Source of the DNA: Ramlibacter sp.
GTDB lineage: Bacteria; Pseudomonadota; Gammaproteobacteria; Burkholderiales; Burkholderiaceae_C
Reading direction: 5' to 3'
NCBI GenBank assembly: GCA_013815685.1
Contig: JACDFR010000014.1
Span: 1-64,000 of the forward strand
Length of the DNA stretch: 64,000 nucleotides
Below, piece after piece: positions 34,977 to 42,466 of this stretch. Within the stretch, counting starts at the first letter, position 1, and each line of letters starts with the position of its first letter. Position numbers and translations under genes: made by a program. Below the pieces are notes generated by a model. The model was not told the origin of the DNA. It saw only the letters and a list, made by a program, of their open reading frames with translations, and did no database searches.

Positions 34977-35372
34977 ATGATGATGCGCTGGCGTCAATGG
35001 CTCGCGAGATCGTGGCTGCTCTCGGTTTGCTACTACTGGTTGCGCGGGATGTCGATCGAGGGGCGCCCGCACGACGAAGCGTGGGGCGTGCTGTACCGCA
35101 TCACCCGCTCGGCGCTGGTGCATCTCGATTCGACCGAAGGTGTGCCGGGACGTCGCTATCGGCATATGTGGCTCGATGTCGAGGACGTGGCCGGCGCGCC
35201 GTTACGCGCCGTGACCTACGTCGCCGACGGCAATGAGCTCGATGGCAATCCGTCGCTGCGCTACATCACGCTGATACGTGACGGGGCTCGCGCCCACGGC
35301 CTGCCCGAGCCATACCTCGAGTTTCTGGAGCGGGTCAAGCATGCACACGAGGACAACGGCGGCGCGCTATAG
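34977..35372 (+). CDS. Gamma-glutamylcyclotransferase-fold protein, N-terminally shortened
   Basis: 131 residues. The blocks 'EAWGVLYRI', 'LDSTEGVPGRRYRH', 'LRAVTYVADGNELD' and 'GARAHGLPEPYLEFLE' match the second half of gamma-glutamylcyclotransferase/AIG2-like proteins. The family's first strand with the YGSNL substrate loop is replaced by 'RWRQWLARSWLLSVCYYWLR', so the active site is incomplete. Either the gene lost its 5' part or it is a divergent non-enzymatic member. It starts ~50 bases after the flippase-like gene. Confidence 0.6.
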   Translation: MMMRWRQWLARSWLLSVCYYWLRGMSIEGRPHDEAWGVLYRITRSALVHLDSTEGVPGRRYRHMWLDVEDVAGAPLRAVTYVADGNELDGNPSLRYITLIRDGARAHGLPEPYLEFLERVKHAHEDNGGAL

Positions 35373-35747
35373 CATCGGCGCGCGCCCTGTGTGTTATGTC
35401 TGGCTCTATCCCGGCTTGCCCTCATAGACCGCCAAAGCCGTGGCCAAGGACGACGACAGGCTTGCGCTCGGGCGCAAGTTCAAGCGCCAGGCCTGGGCGT
35501 GGCGATGGCGGACGACGGCGTCAACCCGACGCACCACGGAGCGGACTGCAGGCAGCTCAGAACGGAACCACCCACGGGTGCGGCCCTTGCACTTGCCGGC
35601 GTATTCTCCCCGCGCGCGGGATAGTCCTTCGAAATGGCGTAGTCGCGCGCCGCCCTGCTCCGACCTGCTCCAGCTCGAGAGAATGCGCCCGCGCCGCGGG
35701 TTGAAAATGATCCTCGCCGTAAAGGACGAGTTGGCGCGCAAGGCTGG
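35373..35747. other. Intergenic stretch, no recognised gene
   Basis: About 375 bases between the cyclotransferase-like gene and the copper-binding gene. Open frames exist on both strands but show Arg/Ser-rich noise without a domain. No repeat or RNA gene is visible. Confidence 0.5.
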
Positions 35748-36098
35748 TTACTTGCCCGGCTGGATATCTGTGACGACGACGCCGCCAGCAACTGTCTCGG
35801 CGCGAAACTGGATCTTGTCGCCTACCTGGATGTTCTTCAGCAGGTCCGGCTTGGCGGCGCGAAACACCATCGTCATTGCCGGCATGCCGAGGTTCGTGAT
35901 GGGCTCGTGCTTGATGGTCAGCTTTCCCTGCGCTGGGTCGACCTTGCGCACTTCGCCAGCCGTCATGGCGATGGCCGCGGTGGGTGTCACTGCTGTGGCG
36001 CCGGTGTGCTGAGCATGGTCCCCGGCAGCAATTGCTGCACCCGCGCCTAGCGTGAGCAGCCCCGCCACCATCCAGCCATTCAGTTTTGTAGCCATCAT
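35748..36098 (-). CDS. CusF-like periplasmic copper-binding protein
   Basis: 116 residues with a signal peptide (~1-25, 'AGLLTLGAGAAIAAGDHAQH'). The metal site 'TIKHEPITNLGMPAMTMVF' keeps the His and the two Met of CusF, but the Trp that caps Cu(I) in E. coli CusF is absent (Gly-Met before Pro-Ala-Met-Thr-Met). It should bind Cu(I)/Ag(I) and pass it to an RND efflux pump; no cusABC genes are in the window. AAAAGGAG lies upstream of the double ATG at 36098. Confidence 0.88.
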   Translation of the reverse strand: MMATKLNGWMVAGLLTLGAGAAIAAGDHAQHTGATAVTPTAAIAMTAGEVRKVDPAQGKLTIKHEPITNLGMPAMTMVFRAAKPDLLKNIQVGDKIQFRAETVAGGVVVTDIQPGK

Positions 36099-36161
36099 GA
36101 AATACTCCTTTTAAAAGCAGAAACCAGTTTCAATACCTATCCCGTCAGTTCGGGCCGCCAT

Positions 36162-36512
36162 TCAGGTATGGGCCAATCGTGCGGCCAGCCGGCTGCGGCA
36201 CGCCGCTGCGGCAGCGTTCCCCATCGTGGCGCCCGCAGCATGCCCCGGCACCCCGTTGCGCTCTTCATAAGCATGTTGATGCCGCACATAGCCCAGCTCG
36301 CCCTGGACGAGCTCGTAGCCGTCGAAAGTCACCGGGTGATTCCGGAAGACTTCAGCTCGGAACGGACTTGCTCACGAGACGTGGGGCTCTGCTGCGCATG
36401 GGTCTGGAAACCCGCTTCTCCTCCCACCCAGGTGGAGCCGCTGCTGGCGAATGCGGCGGGCGCGGCTGCGGCTGCCAGGGCAAGTGCAAAAAAAGGTTTT
36501 ACGGAACAACAT
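36162..36512 (-). pseudogene. DUF4148-like small secreted protein, two frameshifts
   Basis: ATG 36512 follows AAAGGAG. After 'MLFRKTFF' a seven-T run puts the gene out of frame. Removing one T gives a signal peptide ('ALALAAAAAPAAFA') and 'SGSTWVGGEAGFQTHAQQ', then 'SPTSREQVRSELK'. A second shift near 36345 leads to 'NHPVTFDGYELVQGELGYV' and 'RHQHAYEERNG'. The intact form resembles Burkholderiales DUF4148 periplasmic proteins often found beside copper genes. Confidence 0.7.
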
Positions 36513-36655
36513 GATCAAACTCCTTTAAAGTACCGTCCCGGCTTTCGCGGGGACAGCGGCGATGCACCCTGCATCACAATTCGTACTTTAGAAGTTGGGG
36601 TGCGGCACGACGCTGACCCCAAGATTACGAGTTCGTTATCCGGCGGAGCGTCGCT

Positions 36656-37193
36656 TTGAAGATTCTGGTGATCGGGTCATTGTTGCCGGGCATCGATGGA
36701 TTTGCGGTGCTGTCGGCGCTGCGTACTTTCAGGCAGGTGCCGGTATTGATGCTCACTGCTCGCGGCAAGACCGACGACAAAGTTCGTGGTTTCGATCTCG
36801 GCGCGGACGACTATCTCGCCTTTTCAGTTCCGGGAGCTGCTGGCGCGTGTTCGGGCGCTGCTCAAACGCGGACAATCCGTTGCGGGCGACTCGGTGCTGA
36901 AGGTCGCTGATCTGGAAATCGATCCGGTGCGACACCGCGCGATACGTAAGGGCCGACGCATCGGTTTATCGGCCAAAGAATTCGCCTTGCTGACCCTGCT
37001 CTCCCAGAAGACGGGCGAAGTGCTCTCTCGAACCCAAATCGCCTCGCTGGTTTGGGACATCCACTTCGACTCGGACACCAACGTGGTGGAGGTGGCGATC
37101 CGCCAGCTGCGCGCAAAGATCGACGACCTGTTCGGAGAGAAGCTGATTCACACCGTGCGCGGTGTCGGCTACGCTCTGGAGCGGCGCATTTGA
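36656..37193 (+). pseudogene. CusR/CopR-like response regulator, deleted and frameshifted
   Basis: 'MKILVI' joins directly to 'LLPGIDGFAVLSALRTF', so about 45 receiver residues, including the acidic pocket and phospho-Asp region, are missing. The frame then breaks in 'GADDYL' (a few bases lost) and the OmpR-type DNA-binding domain continues in another frame ('[17 protein letters not shown]', '[15 protein letters not shown]', '[13 protein letters not shown]'). Two independent lesions make it non-functional. Confidence 0.85.
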
Positions 37194-37320
37194 GCGGAGC
37201 AGCCGTCCAGCCGCGGCAGTCGCTGGCTTTAAGGCTCGCGCTGGCCAGCGCGCTGTTTGGGCTGTTGATCGCTGCCACTGGCCTTGCCATGGGGGTATTG
37301 GGCGCTGGACCGGCAGCTCG
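37190..37320 (+). pseudogene. Sensor kinase N-terminal fragment (CusS/CopS-like)
   Basis: Overlaps the regulator stop and begins 'QPRQSLALRLALASALFGLL', the first membrane helix of a heavy-metal sensor kinase. After 'ATGLAMG' a G-run shift leads to 'YWALDRQLE' in the next frame. Homology then stops at about 37320, where an integrase fragment of opposite strand begins. The rest of the kinase is gone. Confidence 0.7.
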
Positions 37321-37324
37321 AACC

Positions 37325-37439
37325 CAGGCTTTTCCGGTCGGCCGCACGCGAAGGTACAGGCCCTCCCCGTCCGAAAGCAGATATTCCTTGTCGCGCGGCT
37401 GTGCCGCCTTGATTTGAAGCTCGTTAAGTTGTCCCATGG
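37325..37439 (-). pseudogene. Tyrosine-recombinase (phage-type integrase) N-terminal stub
   Basis: From ATG 37439 the minus strand reads 'MGQLNELQIKAAQPRDKEYL', 'LSDGEGLYLRVRPTGKAWV' and then runs into the kinase fragment. This is the DUF4102/arm-binding N-terminal part of P4-type integrases; the catalytic domain is missing. Upstream of it (37477-37497) is the GGGTACAC-type double motif also seen in the att-like repeats. Confidence 0.8.
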
Positions 37440-37617
37440 TGTACCCAAAAACAAGACTGAGGTTGAACAGCAGTCTGGGTACACCGTTGGGTACACGCAA
37501 GAATGGGACGTCGTGGGATTCAACGATACCGCTTGAGCCGCCTTTTCAGGCTAAGTCCTTGATTTACAAGGACTCGTGAGCTGTCTTGGGATCGTGTGAG
37601 AAAGAGAAGTGGTGGCC

Positions 37618-37779
37618 TGGGGCGGAATCGAAAAATCGGCCGCACGCCGCACCACAACTCACTTTCCCCAATTCGTCATATCTGCGGGGTACACATTGGG
37701 GTACACCAAAACTGGCCTCCGGCGATCCGAATTTATGGCATCACACCACTGACACTTGATCGCCGAAGCCGCATTATCC
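37618..37779 (+). repeat. Att-like repeat, copy B
   Basis: CTGGGGCGGAATCGAA at the left end (with TGGTGGC before it, so the minus strand reads as a tRNA 3' end with CCA), GGGGTACACATTGGGGTACACC at 37686-37707, AAAACTGGCC, 'TTTATGGCATC', and GCATTATCC at the right end. Same element order as copies A and D. It lies between the integrase stub and the AlpA-like gene. Confidence 0.6.
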
Positions 37780-37853
37780 AAGGTTCGCTGCAGCACGCCA
37801 ACCTGCGCCCTCTAACGCGAAAAAACTGCGGTGCTCACTTGGGAGAGCGCACC

Positions 37854-38243
37854 ATGTCTTGGCAAACTGACCCAGTGGCGAGAAGTCAACCCACACCGAT
37901 GGACGCGATCGCGTCGGCGATTCGCCTGCTGACCGACAACGGGTACGTAGTGCTCAAGGCGCCAACGTGGCCGGAGCATTGGCCGGTAGAGGCCGTGCGG
38001 CCGTCACCGATCCCAGTAAAGGCGCCTGCTCCGGCTGCCGGATCTCCTGCACAGGACGCCCTCAGCGATGTGCGTGAGTTCATGTCAGTGAAGCAATTCT
38101 GCAGCCTGTTCTCAATCGGTCGCAGCACTGCCTACGCGCACATGAAATCGGGGCGCTTGAAGTTCCAAAAGATTGGCCGGTCGACGCGAATCGCTCGCCA
38201 ATCGGTTCGCGAGTGGCTCGCAGGAGAACAATTGAAGGATTGA
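37854..38243 (+). CDS. AlpA-like/excisionase-type helix-turn-helix protein
   Basis: 129 residues. The C-terminal ~55 residues are a MerR-like excisionase domain ('MSVKQFCSLFSIGRSTAYAH', 'GRSTRIARQSVREWLA'). The N-terminal ~70 residues are Pro-rich and undefined. GGGAGAG lies upstream of ATG 37854. Such proteins control integrase genes or act as directionality factors on integrative elements, which fits the integrase stub and att-like motifs at 37477, 37686 and 38339 that bracket it. Confidence 0.75.
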   Translation: MSWQTDPVARSQPTPMDAIASAIRLLTDNGYVVLKAPTWPEHWPVEAVRPSPIPVKAPAPAAGSPAQDALSDVREFMSVKQFCSLFSIGRSTAYAHMKSGRLKFQKIGRSTRIARQSVREWLAGEQLKD

Positions 38244-38338
38244 TGTGGCCCGAGGGCGCAGATGCTCGGAGCAGGTGGCAGCAGTATCGGGTGCGTAAGT
38301 ACCGGCCAGCAAATGAGTTTTAGGGAGCCGCATTAGCC

Positions 38339-38359
38339 GGTACCCCAGATGCTACCCCG
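38339..38359 (-). repeat. Isolated double GGGGTA motif
   Basis: On the minus strand CGGGGTAGCATCTGGGGTACC, the same two-unit pattern as in the att-like repeats but in the opposite orientation to copy B. It could mark the other end of the small AlpA-bearing element. Confidence 0.45.
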
Positions 38360-38411
38360 TTTGCAGGGACACTTCTCATCACAGGTTTAAAGTCGTTAGA
38401 GCCAAATCTGT

Positions 38412-39212
38412 TCATACAAACGCATTTTCAATATCCATCGAGACTCCTACGGTAACGCTCGCGGGCTGTGAGCTATAGCGGGTTGCCAGCGGTTGGCGGG
38501 GGACGGCCAGGCGTTTGGTCGGTTGGCAGTTCCCGTTCGGACAGCTGATAGTCCGCAATTTTCTGCTCGCGCGCAGCCGTGTGGAACAGTCGCCGAACAG
38601 CAACTCTAGCCGGCCCACCATGGTCAAGCCAAAGTCTGTTCCCCGCGCCGTGGCCAACGCCGCAACGAATCGCTGCGGGTCGTCAAGCGGCGTTGCGAAT
38701 CGGACCAGCGTCATGTGAGCGGTCACTAGGCGGTAGCGCTGGTCCAAAGCGTCCCCAAGCCCGCGCGCGTGGAGCGCTGCTCGCAGGTGCTCGCGAACTG
38801 TCGCCGGCGTGGCATCGCGCGGAAAGCCCTGCGCGAGGACTGCCCCCGGCGTCAACGTCACGCCACGAATATCAATCGCAAACGACGGCGTTACAGCCGC
38901 GACCTCCGCCACAGCCGCCAAATACGCCGGGAGCTGCGTCAAGTACGGGGCGCAGTCAGCTGTCGCAGGAAAGAGCGAGAGGATTGTGTGGTGCAGATCC
39001 GATGCGGGTTGATAGCGCTGTGCCGGCTTCAAGCGTAGAAGTTGCTCAAGGAGGTGGAAAGTGCAGCCGCGACAGTTGTCGTGGGGCCGGGCCAGCAGCG
39101 TCAGTCCGCGCCGTGCTTCGTCGGCACATCGGGACAACCATGGGTCGAGTATCGCCCCACCGGCCCGCACCAACGGGGCGGCCCCTGCCCAGAGGGCATC
39201 GTAGTGCGCCAC
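38412..39212 (-). CDS. 2H phosphoesterase superfamily protein (2'-5' RNA ligase-like), C-terminus probably frameshifted
   Basis: 266 residues as read. The two catalytic H-x-T motifs are present: 'DLHHTILSL' (~93) and 'TAHMTLVRF' (~165), with an insert between them of family-typical size. Members hydrolyse cyclic phosphodiesters or act on RNA 2',3' ends. After 'RLELLFGD' the frame goes to an Arg-rich tail. The next frame there reads 'FHTAAREQKIADYQLSEREL', which looks like the natural C-terminus, so a shift near 38590 is likely. Substrate and role are unknown. Confidence 0.65.
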   Translation of the reverse strand: MAHYDALWAGAAPLVRAGGAILDPWLSRCADEARRGLTLLARPHDNCRGCTFHLLEQLLRLKPAQRYQPASDLHHTILSLFPATADCAPYLTQLPAYLAAVAEVAAVTPSFAIDIRGVTLTPGAVLAQGFPRDATPATVREHLRAALHARGLGDALDQRYRLVTAHMTLVRFATPLDDPQRFVAALATARGTDFGLTMVGRLELLFGDCSTRLRASRKLRTISCPNGNCQPTKRLAVPRQPLATRYSSQPASVTVGVSMDIENAFV

Positions 39213-39238
39213 TAGCGCGTTCGGCTCTAAACGGGTAG

Positions 39239-39355
39239 GCGGAACATCATTCCAAGAGGCGGCGTGGCCAGCCTGGCATCAGAGATCACGATCATGGGCC
39301 AGTAGAGGTCGCGTCATCGCATTCCTGCTCGCGCGCCGTCGTTTCATCGCCGGCA
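39239..39355. pseudogene. Two juxtaposed fragments of a sugar ABC permease gene
   Basis: 39240-39310 closely matches 49754-49822 in the same orientation (shared AACATCATTCCAAGAGG, GGCCAGTAGAGGTCG). It is followed at once by ~50 bases that match 49630-49680 in the opposite orientation (GTCATCGCATTCCTGC, GCGCCGTCGTTTCATCGC). The pieces come from a diverged paralogue of the MalG-type permease and have been inverted against each other. Confidence 0.8.
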
Positions 39356-39631
39356 TCACGAGATAAGCGTACGGACGGTTTCGATTTCGAGTCCGGGAAC
39401 GCGCAACGTACTGACGACCAAGGGATGCCATTGCCGCTCTCGGGCAAACCGTTCGAAAGCCTGCGCCATCAAACTGAAAAACATGTTGTCGTGCTGCGGA
39501 ATGATCATTCCGGTCAGCCCGGACTGGCTTTTGCGCAAACCGCTGGCCTGGCGGTTGATGCTGTAGATATGCTTGTCCGCCAGTTGCTGGACCTTGAGCG
39601 CAGTGGCCTCGGCGATGCGCCGCTCGCGCCA
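39356..39631 (-). pseudogene. LacI-family regulator internal fragment
   Basis: Encodes 'WRERRIAEATALKVQQLADK', 'SINRQASGLRKSQSGLTGMI' and 'QAFERFARERQWHPLVVSTL', nearly identical to residues ~28-115 of the LacI protein at 54289-55299. The HTH start and the whole sugar-binding C-terminal part are missing. It joins the leader repeat at 39632 directly. Confidence 0.88.
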
Positions 39632-39744
39632 GATGAAGTGACGAGGCAAGCGCACTAGGGTAAACACCGCCTGCAACAACAAACGGAAATGGAGACGCGC
39701 ATGTATTCAAGTGACGACAAGATGGTGGCCGTGGTGTGCCATGG
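39632..39744 (+). repeat. Duplicated polyol-operon leader, left inverted copy
   Basis: About 110 bases (…GGTAAACACCGCC…GGAAATGGAGACGCGCATG…) that recur as an inverted copy at 41284-41396 with few mismatches, and in diverged form at 55459-55560. The three copies show it is the leader between lacI and a divergent dehydrogenase gene. Confidence 0.85.
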
Positions 39745-39826
39745 CCCTCGGGACTACCGCGTGGAAATGATCCCGCGGCCGCGCGCACAAGCGAATGAAC
39801 TGGTGATCCGCATTGCGGCTTGCGGA
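39701..39826 (+). pseudogene. Zinc alcohol/polyol dehydrogenase N-terminal fragment
   Basis: Reads 'MYSSDDKMVAVVCHGPRDYR', then 'VEMIPRPRAQANELVIRIAA' and 'CG', the first ~42 residues of a medium-chain dehydrogenase (threonine/sorbitol/erythritol dehydrogenase-like). At 39822 it fuses to gspJ sequence. Its first codons are also present in the inverted copy at ~41330 and the 55533 copy. Confidence 0.8.
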
Positions 39827-39896
39827 CGGCCAGGCTCTTTCGGGCAAGCTGTCACTGGACTGGGTACGCCCCACGGTCGGCGGAGGCAAGTCGTGA
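39822..39896 (+). pseudogene. GspJ C-terminal fragment
   Basis: In the frame ending at TGA 39894-39896 the sequence reads 'ADGQALSGKLSLDWVRPTVG' and 'GGKS', the C-terminus of a type II secretion pseudopilin GspJ. The stop overlaps the GTG of gspK, the normal gspJ-gspK junction. The 5' part is replaced by dehydrogenase sequence. Confidence 0.7.
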
Positions 39897-40861
39897 AGCC
39901 GGCGCAACGCGGTGCGGCCCTTCTGATGGCCATGCTCATTGTGGCCCTGGTGGCCACGTTCGCATCGGCCGCGATGTGGCAGCAGTGGCGCAGCGTGGAA
40001 GTGGAGCAGGCCGAACGGGCCCGCGTGCAGTCTGCATGGGTGTTGACCGGCGCGCTCGACTGGGCCCGCCTGATCCTGCGCGAGGACGCCCGCTCCGGTG
40101 GTGCCGACCACCTGGCCGAGCCCTGGGCCGTGCCCCTGGAAGAGTCGCGCCTGTCCTCCTTTTTGGCCGCGGACAAGGCGAACACGGCCGATGCCGCGGA
40201 CACCATGAACGCGTTCCTGTCGGGCCAGATCACCGACCTGCAGTCACTGCTGAACGTCAACAATCTGGTCGAAGAAGGACAGATTTCAGAGCCGGGCCTA
40301 CGGAGTTTCTCGCGACTGTTCGAGACGCTCAGCCTGCCGCCAGCCCAGCTGGGCCTGCTGGTGGAAAACCTTCGGTTCGCGGCCGACACCAGCCCGGACA
40401 ATCGTTCCGCCGTCATGGCGCCGCTCATGCCCCAACGGGTCGAGCAACTGGTCTGGCTGGGCTTGCCCGTCCAAACCGTCGCGGTGCTGCAGCCCTACGT
40501 CACGGTACTGCCTGGCCGCACGCCCGTAAACCTCAACACCGCCAGCGCCCAGGTAATCGCGGCTGCGGTCAGCGGCCTGAGCCTGGCCGACGCGCAGCGC
40601 CTGGTGTCCCAGCGCGTCAGCGCCCCGTTTCGCAGCATCAACGATGCCAGCAAGCTGGTGCCCGGGCATGAGGCGGCGTTCACCGAAGGCGGCGTGGGCG
40701 TAGCGTCGCGCTTTTTCGAAGTACGTGGGCGGCTGCGGCTGGACCAGATGGTGGTGGAGGAGCGCTCCGTGCTGCGACGCGACGGGCTGGATGTGAAGAC
40801 GCTGCAGCGCGAACGCGGCGTGCTGGGCGCCACCGCGCAGTCGACAGCGGTCAAACGCTAG
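39893..40861 (+). CDS. gspK: Type II secretion minor pseudopilin GspK (displaced)
   Basis: 322 residues, full length. It has a short prepilin leader and the hydrophobic N-terminal helix 'GAALLMAMLIVALVATFASA' with the usual Trp/Glu-rich continuation, then the GspK alpha-domain and 'PVNLNTASAQVIAAAVSGL'. GspK caps the pseudopilus tip with GspI and GspJ. The reading frame is intact, but only a gspJ tail and a gspL head flank it, and the whole segment sits between inverted polyol-leader repeats ~39 kb from gspDE. It is probably a displaced or duplicated piece of the operon, and expression without its promoter is doubtful. Confidence 0.9.
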   Translation: MKPAQRGAALLMAMLIVALVATFASAAMWQQWRSVEVEQAERARVQSAWVLTGALDWARLILREDARSGGADHLAEPWAVPLEESRLSSFLAADKANTADAADTMNAFLSGQITDLQSLLNVNNLVEEGQISEPGLRSFSRLFETLSLPPAQLGLLVENLRFAADTSPDNRSAVMAPLMPQRVEQLVWLGLPVQTVAVLQPYVTVLPGRTPVNLNTASAQVIAAAVSGLSLADAQRLVSQRVSAPFRSINDASKLVPGHEAAFTEGGVGVASRFFEVRGRLRLDQMVVEERSVLRRDGLDVKTLQRERGVLGATAQSTAVKR

Positions 40862-40894
40862 GCCGGCGGACAGTCCCTACAATTCCCGCATCTC

Positions 40895-40975
40895 ATGAGC
40901 TCTCTCGTTGTCCTTCTTCCGCTGCAACTGCCCGGACCCTCCGCTGAGTTTGGGTTCGTAGATACGCGCCAATAG
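40895..40975 (+). pseudogene. GspL N-terminal fragment
   Basis: ATG 40895 gives 'MSSLVVLLPLQLPGPSAEFG' then 'FVDTRQ' and a stop; the start resembles GspL, the inner-membrane platform protein that normally follows gspK. Homology ends by about 40957, so only ~20 codons survive. Confidence 0.6.
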
Positions 40976-41065
40976 CGTTGGGGTGAGCCCCCGTGCGCGG
41001 CGGGACTTCGATCAGTTCTGGTGTGGCTGGTTTGAAGGATGGGAACGGCCATCGCGACAAAGCCG

Positions 41066-41091
41066 ACCGATATTGGTTGGCTTTGAACTTT
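41066..41091. terminator. Hairpin beside att-like copy C
   Basis: Imperfect stem AAAGCCGACC / GGTTGGCTTT around GATATT, followed by GAACTTTGAATACTGGTGG. On the minus strand it would lie just after a tRNA-like CCA end, so it may be the old tRNA terminator carried along. Confidence 0.4.
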
Positions 41092-41097
41092 GAATAC

Positions 41098-41197
41098 TGG
41101 TGGCCTGGGGCTCAACCGAAAGATCCCCGGCAAGCCGCGCCAATTCGGAAATGTGCCCAAAATCCCTGACCCTGATACCCCAGTATTTACCCCCGAA
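41098..41197 (+). repeat. Att-like repeat, copy C (partial)
   Basis: TGGTGGCCTGGGGCTCAACCGAAAG resembles the left end of copies B and D. A reversed double motif (GATACCCCAGTATTTACCCCC) is at 41174-41194. The integrase start codon follows at 41218. The right half of the repeat is missing. Confidence 0.5.
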
Positions 41198-41217
41198 CTG
41201 CTCTCACGGGGGTATTC

Positions 41218-41274
41218 ATGGCTTTGACCGACAACCAACTACGCGCCCTTAAGGCGAAACCGGTCGCAGGCAAG
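41218..41274 (+). pseudogene. Second integrase N-terminal stub
   Basis: 'MALTDNQLRALKAKPVAGK' is the canonical start of DUF4102-type tyrosine integrases. After 19 codons the sequence continues into the inverted polyol-leader copy. It differs from the stub at 37439, so two integrases were once present. Confidence 0.7.
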
Positions 41275-41283
41275 CACGGAGAC

Positions 41284-41396
41284 CCATGGCACACCACGGC
41301 CACCATCTTGTCGCCACTTGAATACATGCGCGTCTCCATTTCCGTTTGTTGTTGCGGGCGGTGTTTACCCTCGTGCGCTTGCCTCATCACTTCATG
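41284..41396 (-). repeat. Duplicated polyol-operon leader, right inverted copy
   Basis: Reverse complement of 39632-39744, including the dehydrogenase start region MYSSGDKMVAVVCHG and the GGTAAACACCGCC segment. Together the two copies enclose the gspJ'-gspK-gspL' segment and integrase stub. Confidence 0.85.
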
Positions 41397-41402
41397 TAAT
41401 CT

Positions 41403-41418
41403 GCGCAATCGATTGTGC
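41403..41418. promoter_or_regulatory. Candidate LacI operator 1
   Basis: GCGCAATCGATTGTGC, a palindrome with one mismatch, immediately beyond the inverted leader copy and 35 bases before the ATG at 41454. Matches the sites at 45467 and 55432. Confidence 0.65.
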
Positions 41419-41453
41419 CAACTAGTTTGCAATCACTTAAAGAGAGGTTTAGT

Positions 41454-42431
41454 ATGTTAAAAGGTTTATCAATGATGAGGCCCCTAAGCCGTTTTACCCG
41501 AGTTCTAAGCTCAATCGTCTGCGCAGCGCTGATGACCCCCATCACAGCCAGTGCAGCCACTACAGGCTATTTCAACACCTACAGCACCATCGCGTCTATC
41601 CCCCCCGTAAATGGTGCAAGCACCACACAGGGATTCGCCGTGGGATCTACGTACGTCTATTCCGTAAAAAACAACAATTCTACCGACGCTACAGCAAGCA
41701 TTTACCGTACCAGGATGGACAACGGATCGACTCAGCTCATGACAAACGGTGACGATGGGACAACCGTCGCTACCTACATGGGCCATGGCAACGATTTGGT
41801 GCTCAGTACGATCAACGGAGTGACGCATATGTTCGTCGTCACCATCAAGACCGGCAGTTTGAGTTTCGTGAAACTAAGGTATGACAGCGCGACTGCGAAG
41901 TATTTCAAAGTGGGTAACTACACACTCCAAGTGGGTGGTGTAAACAAACCAATGGCGGGTGCAAAAATTCTCAGCCAAGACGCCAGCAACATAAACTTTC
42001 TCTTCGAATATGAAAGGAGCTTTTACAGGGGTTCAATCCCACTGACTGCAAACAGCGGTGTAATAAATTTAACCTATGACTTTAACATCGATGTCGCAAA
42101 TGCACTGGTCAACGGCCAAAAAGTTTCTGCCATCATGACCTCGGGGTATGTACACCAGGGTTTGGGGTACTACAGCGGTAACGATTCAATATATGTTCCG
42201 ATAACACACGCGAACGTAAGTATTGTGCTTGTTTATCGTAACGTATCTAGTGCCTCGGGTACGATCACTTCAGATCCTAATACGTCATTCAAGATTGTTT
42301 CCAGTTCATACCCAACTCAGTTTGAGGTAGAGGGCGTCGGAGTCGGCCTCGGGGGTAAACTCTATTTCAACACCAATCGGGATAACAATGCCGACGGAGT
42401 GCACTATTTCAACGGCTACACCGCTTACTAA
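41454..42431 (+). CDS. Secreted AT-richer protein, possibly beta-propeller (helveticin-J-like)
   Basis: 325 residues with a long Sec signal peptide (~1-34, ending 'ITASAATTG'). The mature part is rich in Ser, Thr, Asn, Tyr and Gly with repeating beta patterns ('TTQGFAVGSTYVYSVKNNN', 'YMGHGNDLVLSTINGVTHMF', 'GVGVGLGGKLYFNT'), reminiscent of helveticin-J-like or other propeller proteins; I hold this loosely. GC and codon use are clearly lower than all neighbours, a sign of transfer. AGAGAGG precedes the ATG. A LacI-type operator overlaps its presumed promoter by accident of rearrangement or by design. Confidence 0.75.
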   Translation: MLKGLSMMRPLSRFTRVLSSIVCAALMTPITASAATTGYFNTYSTIASIPPVNGASTTQGFAVGSTYVYSVKNNNSTDATASIYRTRMDNGSTQLMTNGDDGTTVATYMGHGNDLVLSTINGVTHMFVVTIKTGSLSFVKLRYDSATAKYFKVGNYTLQVGGVNKPMAGAKILSQDASNINFLFEYERSFYRGSIPLTANSGVINLTYDFNIDVANALVNGQKVSAIMTSGYVHQGLGYYSGNDSIYVPITHANVSIVLVYRNVSSASGTITSDPNTSFKIVSSSYPTQFEVEGVGVGLGGKLYFNTNRDNNADGVHYFNGYTAY

Positions 42432-42441
42432 ATAGTAAAAT

Positions 42442-42466
42442 AGCCTCTCGGCATTCGCCGGAGGCT
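42442..42466 (-). terminator. Hairpin, probable minus-strand terminator
   Basis: AGCCTC(T)CGGC-ATTC-GCCGGAGGCT stem with one bulge. On the minus strand it is followed by ATTTTACTATT. It could end minus-strand transcription from the polyol kinase side, or plus-strand transcription of the secreted protein. Confidence 0.4.

Noticed and set aside
39893-40861. GspK as evidence that the full secretion operon continues here
   Set aside because: Only a gspJ tail and a gspL head flank it, and both sides are catabolic remnants, so it is a displaced segment.
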